A DNA stretch of 64,000 nucleotides from Nesterenkonia halotolerans. GTDB taxonomy: Bacteria > Actinomycetota > Actinomycetes > Actinomycetales > Micrococcaceae. Under the pieces are notes generated by a model. The model was not told the DNA's origin and searched no databases. It worked only from the letters and a program-made list of their open reading frames with translations. The position numbers and the translations under genes are program-made. Positions 35,214 to 44,297 of this stretch are shown piece after piece; position 1 is the first letter of the stretch, and each line of letters opens with the position of its first letter. The stretch is from assembly GCF_014874065.1 (NCBI RefSeq), contig NZ_JADBEE010000001.1, forward strand, positions 2,046,001 to 2,110,000, read 5' to 3'.

Positions 35214-35907
35214 GGCCGGGCCCCTGGGCGAGCAGTCGGAAGGGGGCGGGGGAGGAGACCTCCCAGTCCGGGCCCAGCGCAGCGGCCAGCTCGGCGCGCT
35301 GGTAGCTGCGCCGGATCGAGCGAAGCCCGTCGGTGCGCAGGAAGGTCCCGGGCGCGACCGGGGTGATGGCCACGGCGTAGAGCCCATAGGCGAGGCGACC
35401 GCGGGCGATGTCCGCGTGGAGCACCGTGCCGGAGGAGAGCTGCTGGGACGCGGCGGTGAACTGCCGCAGCTCGTCGGCGTCCAGATGGTGGAGCACATGG
35501 TTGGAGAGCACGAGGTCGAAGCTCTCCCCGCCGGAGATCAGCTCTTCGGCGTCTGCGCAGCGGAAGGTGATCCCCGGCTGGGCTCGGCGCAGCGCCGATT
35601 CGTGGGCTCGCGGGTCCGGGTCGGCGCCGGTCCACTCCACGGTGATGCCGTCTGCCGCGGCGAGCTGGGCCAGCCGGGTCAGCACGTCGCCGCCGCCGGA
35701 GCCGAGGTCCAGCACGCGGGCGGGCCGGTCGAAGCTGGTCAGCAGGCTGCGCAGCCGTCGGCGGTAGATCAGGTCCCAGCCGGAGATCAGCCGGTTGACC
35801 AGTCCGAAGCGCCGCAGCGTGGCCTGCAGGCGCTGCGGATCGCAGTCCGGGTCATCCATGAGCTCACGCAGCTGCTCATCGCGGGTGGAGAGGTCGAGGC
35901 GGCTCAT
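35206..35907 (-). CDS. Class I SAM-dependent methyltransferase (agqC-like)
   Basis: A 233-residue methyltransferase. Motif I is RVLDLGSGGGDVLTRLAQL (about residues 63-81), followed by TGADPDPRA, the CADAEEL loop and FDLVLSNHVLHHL. Residues 1-60 form a helical lid. It starts 12 bases after the type III PKS stop and overlaps the monooxygenase start by 8 bases. O-methylation of the polyketide-derived phenol is the expected role. Unlike SrsB of Streptomyces, which is a membrane enzyme, this one is soluble. Confidence 0.88.
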   Translation of the reverse strand: MSRLDLSTRDEQLRELMDDPDCDPQRLQATLRRFGLVNRLISGWDLIYRRRLRSLLTSFDRPARVLDLGSGGGDVLTRLAQLAAADGITVEWTGADPDPRAHESALRRAQPGITFRCADAEELISGGESFDLVLSNHVLHHLDADELRQFTAASQQLSSGTVLHADIARGRLAYGLYAVAITPVAPGTFLRTDGLRSIRRSYQRAELAAALGPDWEVSSPAPFRLLAQGPGRG

Positions 35908-35919
35908 CGGGGTCTCGGC

Positions 35920-37002
35920 TCAGCCGCTCTTGTGCATCAGCGCGGATTCCACGGTGAGCCCGGGGCCGAAGGCCAGCGCGGCGATCGGCCCGGAGACCGC
36001 CGGGTCCTCCAGGAGCCGGCGCAGGATGAACAAGATGGTGGCGCTGGACATGTTGCCGTGCTCGCGCAGCACCGCCCGGGAGGAGTCCAGGGCGGAGGGC
36101 TCCAGCGCCAGGCCGGCTTCCACGCGGTCCAGCACGCTGCGTCCCCCGGGGTGCACTGCCCAGGTCGACGGCGGCTCCGCGTCGCCGAGGAAGCGGTCGA
36201 CGGCGGCGCGGATCTCGCGTCCGATGATGCGCGGGACCTCGGCGGAGAGCGTCATGTTGAAGCCGTGGTCACCGATGGTCCACACCATGTCGGATTCTCC
36301 GTCGCTGGTCAGCGCGGTGGTGAAGCGTTCAAGCATGATCCCGCCGGACCGGCCCACGGCGTCGTCGGCGGTGACCACGGCGGCGGCCGCGCCGTCGGCG
36401 AAGACCGAGGCCGCGACGATCTGTTCAGCATCGGCGGTGTCGCGGATGTGCAGCGAGCACAGCTCCACGCAGACCACCAGCACCACTGCCTCAGAGCGGG
36501 AATCGGTGATCTGGGAGGCCAGGCGCAGTCCCGGCAGTGCGGCGGCACAGCCCATGAAGCCCAGGTGGCTGCGCTCCACGGTCTCGGGCAGGCCCAGGTC
36601 GCGGATCAGCCGGTAGTCCAGCCCGGGCGCGAAGAACCCCGTGCAGGAGACCGTGACCACGTGGCTGATCTGGCTGGGGGAGATTTCCCCCTCGGCGAGG
36701 GCGCGGCGCGCGGCTTGTGCGGCGAGCCGCGGTGCGGCGTTGCGATAGAGATCGTTGCGCGTACCCGTGCCAGGTGTCAGCAGGGTGGCGTCTTCGCCGA
36801 TGAACTCTCCATCGGGAGAACCGCCCAGGCCGGTGAGCACCGTGTGGCGCTTCTCGATGCCGGCGGCGTCGAAGGCTGCGCCGATCAGCCGACGGGTCAG
36901 CCTGCTGACGTCGGGCTGGTCGGCGAAAAAGGCACGCAGGTCCTGCTGCGGGACCGAGGTCTCCGGCAGGGCCGTGCCGATGGAGCTGATGCGCGCTGGC
37001 AT
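35920..37002 (-). CDS. Type III polyketide synthase (alkylresorcinol synthase-like)
   Basis: A 360-residue chalcone-synthase-fold homodimeric ketosynthase that condenses acyl-CoA with malonyl-CoA units. The catalytic triad is in place: Cys152 in HLGFMGCAAALPG, His284 in AVHPGGRSVLD and Asn317 in EHGNMSSATIL. The family GFGPGLTVE box appears as AFGPGLTVESALMHKS near the end. Bacterial members with methyltransferase and monooxygenase partners make alkylresorcinols or pyrones. It is first in a three-gene operon. An upstream DinB gene lies 105 bases away. Confidence 0.93.
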   Translation of the reverse strand: MPARISSIGTALPETSVPQQDLRAFFADQPDVSRLTRRLIGAAFDAAGIEKRHTVLTGLGGSPDGEFIGEDATLLTPGTGTRNDLYRNAAPRLAAQAARRALAEGEISPSQISHVVTVSCTGFFAPGLDYRLIRDLGLPETVERSHLGFMGCAAALPGLRLASQITDSRSEAVVLVVCVELCSLHIRDTADAEQIVAASVFADGAAAAVVTADDAVGRSGGIMLERFTTALTSDGESDMVWTIGDHGFNMTLSAEVPRIIGREIRAAVDRFLGDAEPPSTWAVHPGGRSVLDRVEAGLALEPSALDSSRAVLREHGNMSSATILFILRRLLEDPAVSGPIAALAFGPGLTVESALMHKSG

Positions 37003-37107
37003 GTCACCACTAAACCATGGTGGCGAGCTTTTGGACGGCGGGGAATGTTGCGCGCCGTCGTCCTGGGTCTGGCCGTCCTCGCGAATCTCGCGGGGGTGAC
37101 CTGGGGG

Positions 37108-37644
37108 TCAATCCACCTGATGGGCGTGGTCCGCGTCGAACGCGTCCGCACCCATCCCGGTGATGTAGGCGGCCTGGTTGACGTGGGCCACGGCGTCGAG
37201 GGAGACGCTGATCAGCCGCGCCGAGCGTGTCACCGGCGGATCCCACTGCTCGTCGATGACCTCGTCCAGGTCCGCATCGCTGAGCGAGTCCAGGTAGTCA
37301 AGGTGCGCCTGGACGACCGCGTCGAGGTGCTCCAGCAGCAGGTCGGCGTCCTCCACATGGATCTTCCGGGCCTGGCTCGAGGAATGTCCGAATCCCATGT
37401 CGTGGTCCTTCAGACCCAGGTTGAAGCGCCCCTCGAACCCCTGGGCGATCCACACCGTCTCCTGCCCGGAGAGGGTGGCGATCTGTTCGTCGATCTCCCG
37501 AGCTGAATGCCACAGCAGCCAGGCGATGGAGTTGTCATGGTGCGGATGCGCGTTCAGCAGTGTGGGGGTCAGGGCGGAACACAGCGCCTGCGCCTCGTCC
37601 CGGGGGCGCCGTGCGACATCCTTGAGAATCTCTACGCTGCTCAT
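37108..37644 (-). CDS. DinB-like putative mycothiol transferase (DUF664)
   Basis: A 178-residue four-helix metal-dependent protein of the DinB/YfiT group, annotated in Actinobacteria as mycothiol-dependent S-transferases. Likely metal ligands are histidines in HDNSIAWLLWHSARE and in AHVNQAAYITG. ATG 37644 has AGGTGG 5 bases upstream; a GTG three codons earlier is less good. It precedes the type III PKS gene on the same strand. It could detoxify a reactive quinone product or be unrelated. Confidence 0.8.
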   Translation of the reverse strand: MSSVEILKDVARRPRDEAQALCSALTPTLLNAHPHHDNSIAWLLWHSAREIDEQIATLSGQETVWIAQGFEGRFNLGLKDHDMGFGHSSSQARKIHVEDADLLLEHLDAVVQAHLDYLDSLSDADLDEVIDEQWDPPVTRSARLISVSLDAVAHVNQAAYITGMGADAFDADHAHQVD

Positions 37645-37721
37645 CGGGACCACCTGTTCTGGGGGTTGAGAGTGGGTCAGGCCTCAGTACACCAGCACTC
37701 ACTGGATTTTGCACCGAAGCG

Positions 37722-37735
37722 TGAGGCGCACCTCA
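37722..37735. promoter_or_regulatory. Short perfect dyad upstream of the oligopeptide transporter
   Basis: TGAGG-CGCA-CCTCA in the 240-base gap before the binding protein gene, which is visibly AT-richer than the flanks. No binding protein is implied; no confident promoter was picked. Confidence 0.35.
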
Positions 37736-37884
37736 TGCATTACATTCTGAATAAATCCTCCACGCGTGTCATCTGGCGATAAAGTTGTGTGTTTCAATTG
37801 ACGCCGGACGCGAAGGACTCACCGTGTCCTCGGCCGCCGCAGCACCCCGCCGACGGTCGCCCATCACTCGCAAGGACTTGACTC

Positions 37885-39522
37885 ATGGCATTCTCAGGAC
37901 ATCGGCGCCGTGCTTTCAGCGCGGTCGCTCTCACCGCCAGCCTGGCACTCGTGCTGGCATCATGCGCAGAGACCGAGAACATCGACGGCGGAGGCGAAGG
38001 GGATGATTCCGGCGGCGGCAGCATCGCGGTCGGCACCACGGACGTCGTGACTTCCCTGGACCCTGCCGGTTCTTATGACAACGGATCCTTCTCCGTGCAG
38101 AACCAGGTGTATCCGTTCCTGATGAACACTCCCTATGGCAGCCCGGACGTCGAACCGGACATCGCCGAGTCCGCGGAGTTCACCGAGCCCTCGCAGTACA
38201 CGGTCACGCTGAAGGAGGGTCTGACCTTCGCCAACGGCAACGAGCTGACCTCCTCCGATGTGAAGTTCACCTTCGACCGCCAGCTGGAGATCGCGGATCC
38301 CAACGGACCGTCCTCCCTGCTCTACAACCTGGACAGCGTCGAGACTCCGGATGAGCAGACCGTGGTCTTCAACCTCAACAGCGAGGACGATCAGACGTTC
38401 CCGCAGATCCTGTCCTCACCGGCTGGTCCGATCGTGGATGAGGAAGTCTTCTCCGCCACCGAGCTGACCCCCTCCGAGGACATCGTCGAGGGCGACGCGT
38501 TCGCCGGTCAGTACGCCATCACGGATTACACCGAGAACGAGCTGATCCGCTACGAGGCCTTCGAGGACTACCAGGGTCTGCTCGACGCGGCAGAGACCGA
38601 CGTCATCACCGCGCAGTACTTCACCGAGGAGACCCAGCTCAAGCTGGCAGTGCAGGAGGGCGACATCGATCTGGCCTTCCGCAACCTGAGCCCCACCGAC
38701 CTCGGTGACCTGCGCGAGGACGAGAACGTCACCGTCCATGACGGCCCCGGCGGCGAGATCCGCTACATGGTCTTCGACTTCAACACTCAGCCCTTCGGCG
38801 CCGAGACCGAGGACGCCGACGAGGAGCAGGCGCTGGCCGTGCGCCAGGCAGCTGCGGACCTGCTGGACCGCGAGGCGCTGAGCGAGGAGATCTACCAGGG
38901 CACTTACACCCCGCTGTACTCCTACGTCCCCGAGGGACTGACCGGTGCTGTCGAGCCGCTCATGGAGATGTACGGCGACGGCGAGGGCGGCCCGGATGCA
39001 GAGGCTGCGGCCAGCAAGCTGGAGGAGGCCGGCATCGAGACCCCGGTCGAGCTGAACCTGCAGTACAGCCCCGATCACTACGGCAACTCCTCGGATGAGG
39101 AATACGCCATGATCGAGAGCCAGCTGGAATCCGATGGTCTCTTCGAGGTCAACCTGCAGTCCACGCTGTGGGACACCTACAACGCGGAGCGCGTCGAGGG
39201 CGTCTACCCGGCCTACCAGCTCGGCTGGTTCCCGGACTACTCCGATGCCGACAACTACCTCGCGCCGTTCTTCCTGGAGGACAACTTCCTGGTCAACGGC
39301 TACTCCAACGAAGAGGTCAATGACCTCATCCTGGAGCAGGCCAGCACGCCGGACGAGGCAGAGCGCACGTCCATGATCGAAGAGGCCCAGGAGCTGGTGG
39401 CAGAGGATCTCTCCACGCTGCCGTACCTCCAGGGTGCACAGGTCGCGGTCTCGGCCAACGACATCGAAGGCGTGACGCTGGATGCGTCCTTCAAGTTCCG
39501 CTACGCCTCGCTGACCCGCTGA
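37885..39522 (+). CDS. Family 5 ABC substrate-binding lipoprotein
   Basis: A 545-residue extracytoplasmic receptor of the peptide/nickel (DppA/OppA) group. The signal sequence ends in the lipobox ASC with Cys27, followed by a Gly/Asp-rich linker (about 30-48). The mature body is strongly acidic, which suits a salt-tolerant organism. It begins the four-gene operon with two permeases and a fused ATPase. A 13-base hairpin lies just after its stop. The substrate, probably a peptide, cannot be specified. Confidence 0.92.
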   Translation: MAFSGHRRRAFSAVALTASLALVLASCAETENIDGGGEGDDSGGGSIAVGTTDVVTSLDPAGSYDNGSFSVQNQVYPFLMNTPYGSPDVEPDIAESAEFTEPSQYTVTLKEGLTFANGNELTSSDVKFTFDRQLEIADPNGPSSLLYNLDSVETPDEQTVVFNLNSEDDQTFPQILSSPAGPIVDEEVFSATELTPSEDIVEGDAFAGQYAITDYTENELIRYEAFEDYQGLLDAAETDVITAQYFTEETQLKLAVQEGDIDLAFRNLSPTDLGDLREDENVTVHDGPGGEIRYMVFDFNTQPFGAETEDADEEQALAVRQAAADLLDREALSEEIYQGTYTPLYSYVPEGLTGAVEPLMEMYGDGEGGPDAEAAASKLEEAGIETPVELNLQYSPDHYGNSSDEEYAMIESQLESDGLFEVNLQSTLWDTYNAERVEGVYPAYQLGWFPDYSDADNYLAPFFLEDNFLVNGYSNEEVNDLILEQASTPDEAERTSMIEEAQELVAEDLSTLPYLQGAQVAVSANDIEGVTLDASFKFRYASLTR

Positions 39523-39538
39523 TCTGTTCACCGGGTGA

Positions 39539-39570
39539 CCCGCTGATCGGCTGACCTGCCGATCAGCGGG
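39539..39570 (+). other. Intercistronic stem-loop between binding protein and permease genes
   Basis: Exact 13-base arms CCCGCTGATCGGC (39539-39551) and its complement (39558-39570) with a 6-base loop. It is 17 bases after the binding-protein stop. It probably acts as a partial terminator or 3'-end stabiliser that raises the binding-protein yield. Confidence 0.65.
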
Positions 39571-39622
39571 CCAACCGGTGTGGGCAGCACCCCGAAAAAG
39601 ACTCTGAGAGAAGAGGACCAGC

Positions 39623-40702
39623 GTGACCATCGCTGACACAGCAACGCCTCCGAGCGCCGCCGCCGGAAAGAAATCCGGGGGCGGCGGTCTGGGCCGCTAC
39701 ATCCTGGTCAGGTTCCTGCTGATCATCCCGACCGTGTTCATCCTGGTGACGCTGGTCTTCTTCCTCATGCGGGTGGTCGGTGACCCGATCTCCGCCTCGG
39801 TCGGAGGTCGTCTGACCCCCGACCAGCTCAACGCCCGCCTCGCCGAAGCCGGTTACGACCGGCCGGTGCTGGTGCAGTACTTCGAGTACATCGGTCAGAT
39901 CTTCACCGGAGACTTCGGCCGCACCCTGACTGACAACCGTGAGATCAGCGAGATCCTGGTGACCTACGGCACCGGAACCCTCGAGCTGGTCTTCTTCGCC
40001 CTGGTGGTCGCGCTCGTGGTCGGCATCCCGCTGGGACGCTTGGCCGCATACCGCCGCGATCAGATCCCGGACGCACTGCTGCGCATCTTCGCCATCCTCT
40101 GCTACGCCACTCCGGTGTTCTTCGCCGCCCTGCTGCTGAAGCTCGTCTTCTCCGTCTGGCTCGGCTGGTTCCCACTGGGCGGCCGCGCGAGCACCAGCAC
40201 CCAGCTGGTGCTCGACCGGATCTCCGGCTCCACGGGGATCAACATCATCGACGCACTGCGCACCGGACGCTGGGACCTGATCTCAGATGTGCTGGCACAC
40301 GCGGTGCTGCCCGCCGTCGCCCTGGGTCTGCTCACCGCCGGGGTCTTCCTGCGGCTGGTCCGCACCAACCTCATCGGCACGCTGTCCATGGACTATGTCG
40401 ACGCCGCCCGCTCGCGTGGTGTCCGGGAGGGTCGGCTGCTGCGCAAGCATGCGTATAAGCCGGCGCTGATCCCGATCATCACGGTCATGGGCATGCAGAT
40501 CGCGCTGATGCTCGGCGGCGCCATCCTGACCGAATCGGCCTTCGGCTGGCGCGGGCTGGGCTTCCAGCTCGCCCAGTATCTCGGCGCCCGCGACTTCGTG
40601 GCCGTGCAGGGCATCGTGGCGCTGCTCGCAGTGATCGTCGCACTGACCAACTTCGCCGTGGACGTCCTCGCCGCGCTGATCGACCCGAGAGTGAGGTACT
40701 GA
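39623..40702 (+). CDS. DppB-type ABC permease
   Basis: A 359-residue inner-membrane permease with six spans. It contains the EAA-like loop (MDYVDAARSRGVREGRLLRKHAYKPALIPIITVMG) that contacts the ATPase, and the family N-terminal pattern GRYILVRFLLIIPTVFILVTLVFFLMR. A GRTLTDNREISEI segment follows the first extracytoplasmic domain. It ends 2 bases before the next permease start, so the two are co-translated. Confidence 0.92.
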   Translation: MTIADTATPPSAAAGKKSGGGGLGRYILVRFLLIIPTVFILVTLVFFLMRVVGDPISASVGGRLTPDQLNARLAEAGYDRPVLVQYFEYIGQIFTGDFGRTLTDNREISEILVTYGTGTLELVFFALVVALVVGIPLGRLAAYRRDQIPDALLRIFAILCYATPVFFAALLLKLVFSVWLGWFPLGGRASTSTQLVLDRISGSTGINIIDALRTGRWDLISDVLAHAVLPAVALGLLTAGVFLRLVRTNLIGTLSMDYVDAARSRGVREGRLLRKHAYKPALIPIITVMGMQIALMLGGAILTESAFGWRGLGFQLAQYLGARDFVAVQGIVALLAVIVALTNFAVDVLAALIDPRVRY

Positions 40703-40704
40703 CC

Positions 40705-41754
40705 ATGTCTGTTCCCACTGATTCCAACCTCCCAGAACCCGTGGAGGGCCCCGCCTCGGCCACCGATCCAGTCGTGACCGGCCAGGCTCGTCAGCGCGAA
40801 CCGCGCTGGAAGCGGCTGCCCGTGATCTGGCAGCTGCGCCGCAGCACCGGACTCCAGCGCGGGATGCTGATCGCCGGCCTGGTGCTGTGCGCGGTGTTCC
40901 TGCTCGCCGCCATGCTTGCTCCGCTGATCGCCCCCTACGGCTTCAACCAGCTCTCCGACGCCGGGGGGAACTTCCCCCGCCAGGGCGAGCCCTCGGCCCA
41001 GTTCTGGTGGGGCACCACCGTGGGCGGCTACGACGTGTTCTCCCGGGTGGTGTGGGGCGCCCAGACCGCGGTGCTGACCGTGGTGCTCGCCGTCGTCCTC
41101 TCGATCTTCCTGGGCATCGCACTGGGCCTGATCTCGGGCTACCTGGGCGGCTGGCTGGACCGGATCCTGGTCACCATCGCCGACGCCATCTACGCCTTCC
41201 CCTCGCTGCTGCTGGCCATCGTGGTCTCCATCGTGATCTCCGGCGGCGAGTCCGGATTCATCAGCGGCATCCTGGCGGCGGCCATCTCCATCACCGTGGT
41301 CTTCGTGCCGCAGTACTTCCGTGTGGTGCGCGCCGAGACGGTGCGGCTGAAGGCCGAGCCCTTCGTGGAGTCCGCCCGAGTGCTGGGCGCATCCACGCCG
41401 CGGATCCTCTCGCGGCACGTGCTGCGCAACGCCACCCGCTCGCTGCCGCTGATCATCACGCTCAACGCCTCCGAGGCGATCCTCACCCTCGCGGGGCTGG
41501 GCTTTCTCGGCTTCGGCATCAACCCCACCGCCGCCTCGGAATGGGGCTATGACCTCAACCGCGCGATCTCCGACGTCGCCGGAGGCATCTGGTGGACCGG
41601 TGTCTTCCCCGGTGCCGCCATCGTGCTGCTCGTGCTGGGCATCACCCTGGTAGGTGAGTCGCTCAACGACCTCTCCGATCCGCGACTGCGCATCCGCCGC
41701 CGCCCCAAGCGCGTGCCCCGACGGACCGCCACGGCCATGAAGGGAGCCGCGTGA
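40705..41754 (+). CDS. DppC-type ABC permease
   Basis: A 349-residue second permease. An N-terminal hydrophilic region of about 50 residues precedes the first span. The EAA loop reads VRAETVRLKAEPFVESARVLGASTPRILSRHVL, and the C-terminal LVGESLNDLSDPRLRIRRRPK is typical. Its stop overlaps the ATP-binding gene start (TGATG). Confidence 0.92.
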   Translation: MSVPTDSNLPEPVEGPASATDPVVTGQARQREPRWKRLPVIWQLRRSTGLQRGMLIAGLVLCAVFLLAAMLAPLIAPYGFNQLSDAGGNFPRQGEPSAQFWWGTTVGGYDVFSRVVWGAQTAVLTVVLAVVLSIFLGIALGLISGYLGGWLDRILVTIADAIYAFPSLLLAIVVSIVISGGESGFISGILAAAISITVVFVPQYFRVVRAETVRLKAEPFVESARVLGASTPRILSRHVLRNATRSLPLIITLNASEAILTLAGLGFLGFGINPTAASEWGYDLNRAISDVAGGIWWTGVFPGAAIVLLVLGITLVGESLNDLSDPRLRIRRRPKRVPRRTATAMKGAA

Positions 41755-43457
41755 TGACCGCTGTTCAGAACCAAGAGGGAGCGGCCACCGCCGCCGAACC
41801 CGCCGTAGACATCCGTGATCTGCGCATCAGCTTCGCCACCGACGGCGAGCCGGTCAGCGCCGTGGACGGCGTCTCGCTGCACGTCCAGCCCGGTGAGGTG
41901 CTGGCGATCGTCGGTGAATCCGGCTCCGGCAAGACTGTGACCGCCAAGTCGATCCTCGGTCTGCTGCCGGACAACGCCACCGTCTCCGGCGCCGTGGTGC
42001 TCGAGGGCAACGACGTCGTCCAGCTCTCCCCGGGACAGCTGCGCCAGGTGCGGGGGCGCGACGTGGCCATGGTCTTCCAGGAGGCCTCCACCGCACTGAA
42101 CCCGGTCTACACGGTCGGCTGGCAGATCGCCGAGGGGCTGCGCGCCCACGGCAAGTACTCCAAGAAGCAGGCACGGGAACGCGCCGTCGAGATCCTCGGC
42201 ACGGTCGGCATCCCCGACCCGGAGAAGCGGGTCGATCACTACCCCCACCAGTTCTCCGGAGGACAGAAGCAGCGCGTGGTGATCGCCATGGCGCTGGCGC
42301 TGGGCTCCAAGGTCATCGTCGCCGATGAGCCCACCACGGCGCTCGACGTCACCGTGCAGGCCGAGATCCTGGACCTGCTGCGCCGGGTCCGCGATGACTT
42401 CGGCCGCGCGATCGTGCTGATCACCCACAACATGGGTGTGGTCGCAGACCTCGCCGACCGCGTCGCCGTGATGTACCGCGGCGAGGTGGTCGAGGAGGCC
42501 GATGTCCGCGACCTCTTCGCGAACCCGAAGCACGAATACACCCAGCAGCTGCTCGGCGCCGTGCCGCGCCTCGGTGCCCACACCGCCTATAAGGTCACCG
42601 CGGAAGCCGGCCCGGGCGAACCCACGGCCCCGCTGGTCCAGGCCCGCGACCTGGAGATCGTCTACCCGGGCCGACTGGGCCGGTCGGGGTTCCGCGCCGT
42701 CGGCGGGGTGAACTTCACGATCGCGCCGGGCGAGGTGCTCGGGCTGGTCGGAGAATCCGGGTCCGGCAAGACCACCATCGGCCGGGCGATCGTCGGGCTG
42801 ACCCGCGCCACCGGCGGATCGCTGAGCGTGCTCGGCCACGAGATGGTGGGCTATAAGGAGCGCACCTTCCGTCCGCTGCGCTCCCGCGTCGGGTTCGTCT
42901 TCCAGGATCCCGCCACCAGCTTCAACCCGCTGCTCACCGTGGGGGAGGCCATCGCTGAACCGCTGCTGATCCACGGGGAGGCGACCGACGCCGCCGGCAC
43001 CAAGGCCCGGGTGCGGGAGCTGCTCGATTCCGTGCATCTGCCGACCCACTACGCGGAGCGCTACCCGCATGAGCTCTCCGGCGGTCAGCGTCAGCGCGCC
43101 AGCCTCGCCCGGGCGCTTGCCCTGGATCCCGAGCTGCTGGTGGCCGATGAGCCGACCTCGGCGCTGGATGTCTCGGTGCAGGCGCGAGTGCTGGAGGTCT
43201 TCAGCGAGCTCCAGGAGCGCCGCGGCTTCGCCACGCTGTTCATCAGCCATGACCTCGCAGTGGTGGGGATGCTCTCGGACCAGATCGGGGTGCTCTACCG
43301 CGGTGAGCTCGTGGAGCATGGGGCCGGCAGGCAGGTCCTGACCGACCCGCAGCACCCCTATACACAGCGTCTGCTGGCCTCGGTTCCGGTGCCGGACCCG
43401 GTGGAGCAGAAGCAGCGCCGTGAGGCCCTGGCGGCGCACCGCGCAGCCGAGGGCTGA
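41754..43457 (+). CDS. Fused dipeptide ABC transporter ATPase (DppD-DppF type)
   Basis: A 567-residue protein with two complete ABC ATPase domains, which replaces separate DppD and DppF subunits. Walker A motifs GESGSGKT are at about residues 54-61 and 332-339. ABC signatures appear as FSGGQKQRV and LSGGQRQRA, Walker B as VIVADEPTTALDV and LLVADEPTSALDV, and each domain ends with the family (Y)TQ(Q/R)LL motif. ATG 41754 was chosen over GTG 41751 because it overlaps the stop and has GGGAG 8 bases upstream. No separate regulator is adjacent. Confidence 0.93.
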   Translation: MTAVQNQEGAATAAEPAVDIRDLRISFATDGEPVSAVDGVSLHVQPGEVLAIVGESGSGKTVTAKSILGLLPDNATVSGAVVLEGNDVVQLSPGQLRQVRGRDVAMVFQEASTALNPVYTVGWQIAEGLRAHGKYSKKQARERAVEILGTVGIPDPEKRVDHYPHQFSGGQKQRVVIAMALALGSKVIVADEPTTALDVTVQAEILDLLRRVRDDFGRAIVLITHNMGVVADLADRVAVMYRGEVVEEADVRDLFANPKHEYTQQLLGAVPRLGAHTAYKVTAEAGPGEPTAPLVQARDLEIVYPGRLGRSGFRAVGGVNFTIAPGEVLGLVGESGSGKTTIGRAIVGLTRATGGSLSVLGHEMVGYKERTFRPLRSRVGFVFQDPATSFNPLLTVGEAIAEPLLIHGEATDAAGTKARVRELLDSVHLPTHYAERYPHELSGGQRQRASLARALALDPELLVADEPTSALDVSVQARVLEVFSELQERRGFATLFISHDLAVVGMLSDQIGVLYRGELVEHGAGRQVLTDPQHPYTQRLLASVPVPDPVEQKQRREALAAHRAAEG

Positions 43458-43535
43458 GCGGGGCCGCGGCTGGTCGGGCTCGCGGTCGCGCTGAACAGTC
43501 TCGCTGGACAGCGGGCCGCGGCCCAGAAGCGCTGC

Positions 43536-44297
43536 TCAGTCCGTGAGGTGCTGGATCCCTTCCAGGACTGCCTCGTGCACGCGGGCATCGGCGAGCGGCC
43601 TGAAGTGTCCGCGCGTCTCGAGCTGGATGTTGTGCGCGCCCTCGAGGTGGCTCCCGCCGGGGATGTGCGGGTCGAAGCGGCCGTAGATCGAGACGATGTG
43701 CCGGTCCACCTCGCGGCTGGCAGCGAGTTCCGCCAGCTCGGGTGACCGGGGCTGGAAGACGCGCAGTGCAGGAAGCGGCAGCAGTCGAGCCAGCGGGGAA
43801 CCGGCGAAAGGCGTATTGATGGCCACCAGCCCGTGGATGGCCCCGGCTGTGTTGTAGCGGGAGAGCAGCAGCTTGCCGATCAGCCCGCCCTTGCTGTGCG
43901 CCACCAGCAGACAGTGCGAGATGCCTTCGCGGCGGATATAGGCGTCCACCCGCCCCGCCATGTCCTCGATGGTGCCGCCGTTGCGCCCCAGGTCCAGGAC
44001 TGCGTGCACGTCATAGCCGCGAGCGCGCAGCGTCTCGGCCACCGGGAGCATGAACGCCCAGGTCTCATAGATCCCGGGCAGCAGGATGATCACCGGGGTC
44101 TCCGGGGTGGAGAGACGATACCGCCTCGGCTTCGGCCGACGAATCTCCCCGGAGGCCTGGCGGCGCAGCGCATAGGCGTAGTCCCGCACCCAGGCATCGA
44201 GGTTGGTGCCGGCCTCGGAGAGAGGACCGGGCAGACGCACCCGCCCCAGGGATCTGCGGGCGGTTGATCGGTCCACGCGGCGCCGTCGGCCGATCAT
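43536..44297 (-). CDS. Alpha/beta hydrolase (lipase-like)
   Basis: A 253-residue esterase/lipase-like protein. Visible are LLPGIYETWAFM (oxyanion region), nucleophile elbow VAHSKGGLIG (Ser about 141) with an unusual Lys after the Ser, an acid candidate in YGRFDPHIPGG, and His in ETRGHFRPL. The N-terminal 30 residues are basic and not a signal peptide. The ATG overlaps the end of the next upstream hydrolase gene by 4 bases, so the two hydrolases are an operon. Confidence 0.85.
   Translation of the reverse strand: MIGRRRRVDRSTARRSLGRVRLPGPLSEAGTNLDAWVRDYAYALRRQASGEIRRPKPRRYRLSTPETPVIILLPGIYETWAFMLPVAETLRARGYDVHAVLDLGRNGGTIEDMAGRVDAYIRREGISHCLLVAHSKGGLIGKLLLSRYNTAGAIHGLVAINTPFAGSPLARLLPLPALRVFQPRSPELAELAASREVDRHIVSIYGRFDPHIPGGSHLEGAHNIQLETRGHFRPLADARVHEAVLEGIQHLTD

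Noticed and set aside
34810..37506. A very long plus-strand open frame of 898 codons
   Set aside because: It is antisense to the coherent FAD monooxygenase, methyltransferase and type III PKS genes. It is a high-GC shadow with Arg/Gly/Gln-rich low-complexity content and no domain.
43461..43526. Possible terminator from repeated GCCGCGGC blocks after the ABC ATPase gene
   Set aside because: The blocks are self-complementary but the pairing is uneven and not clearly better than alternatives, so it is not listed.
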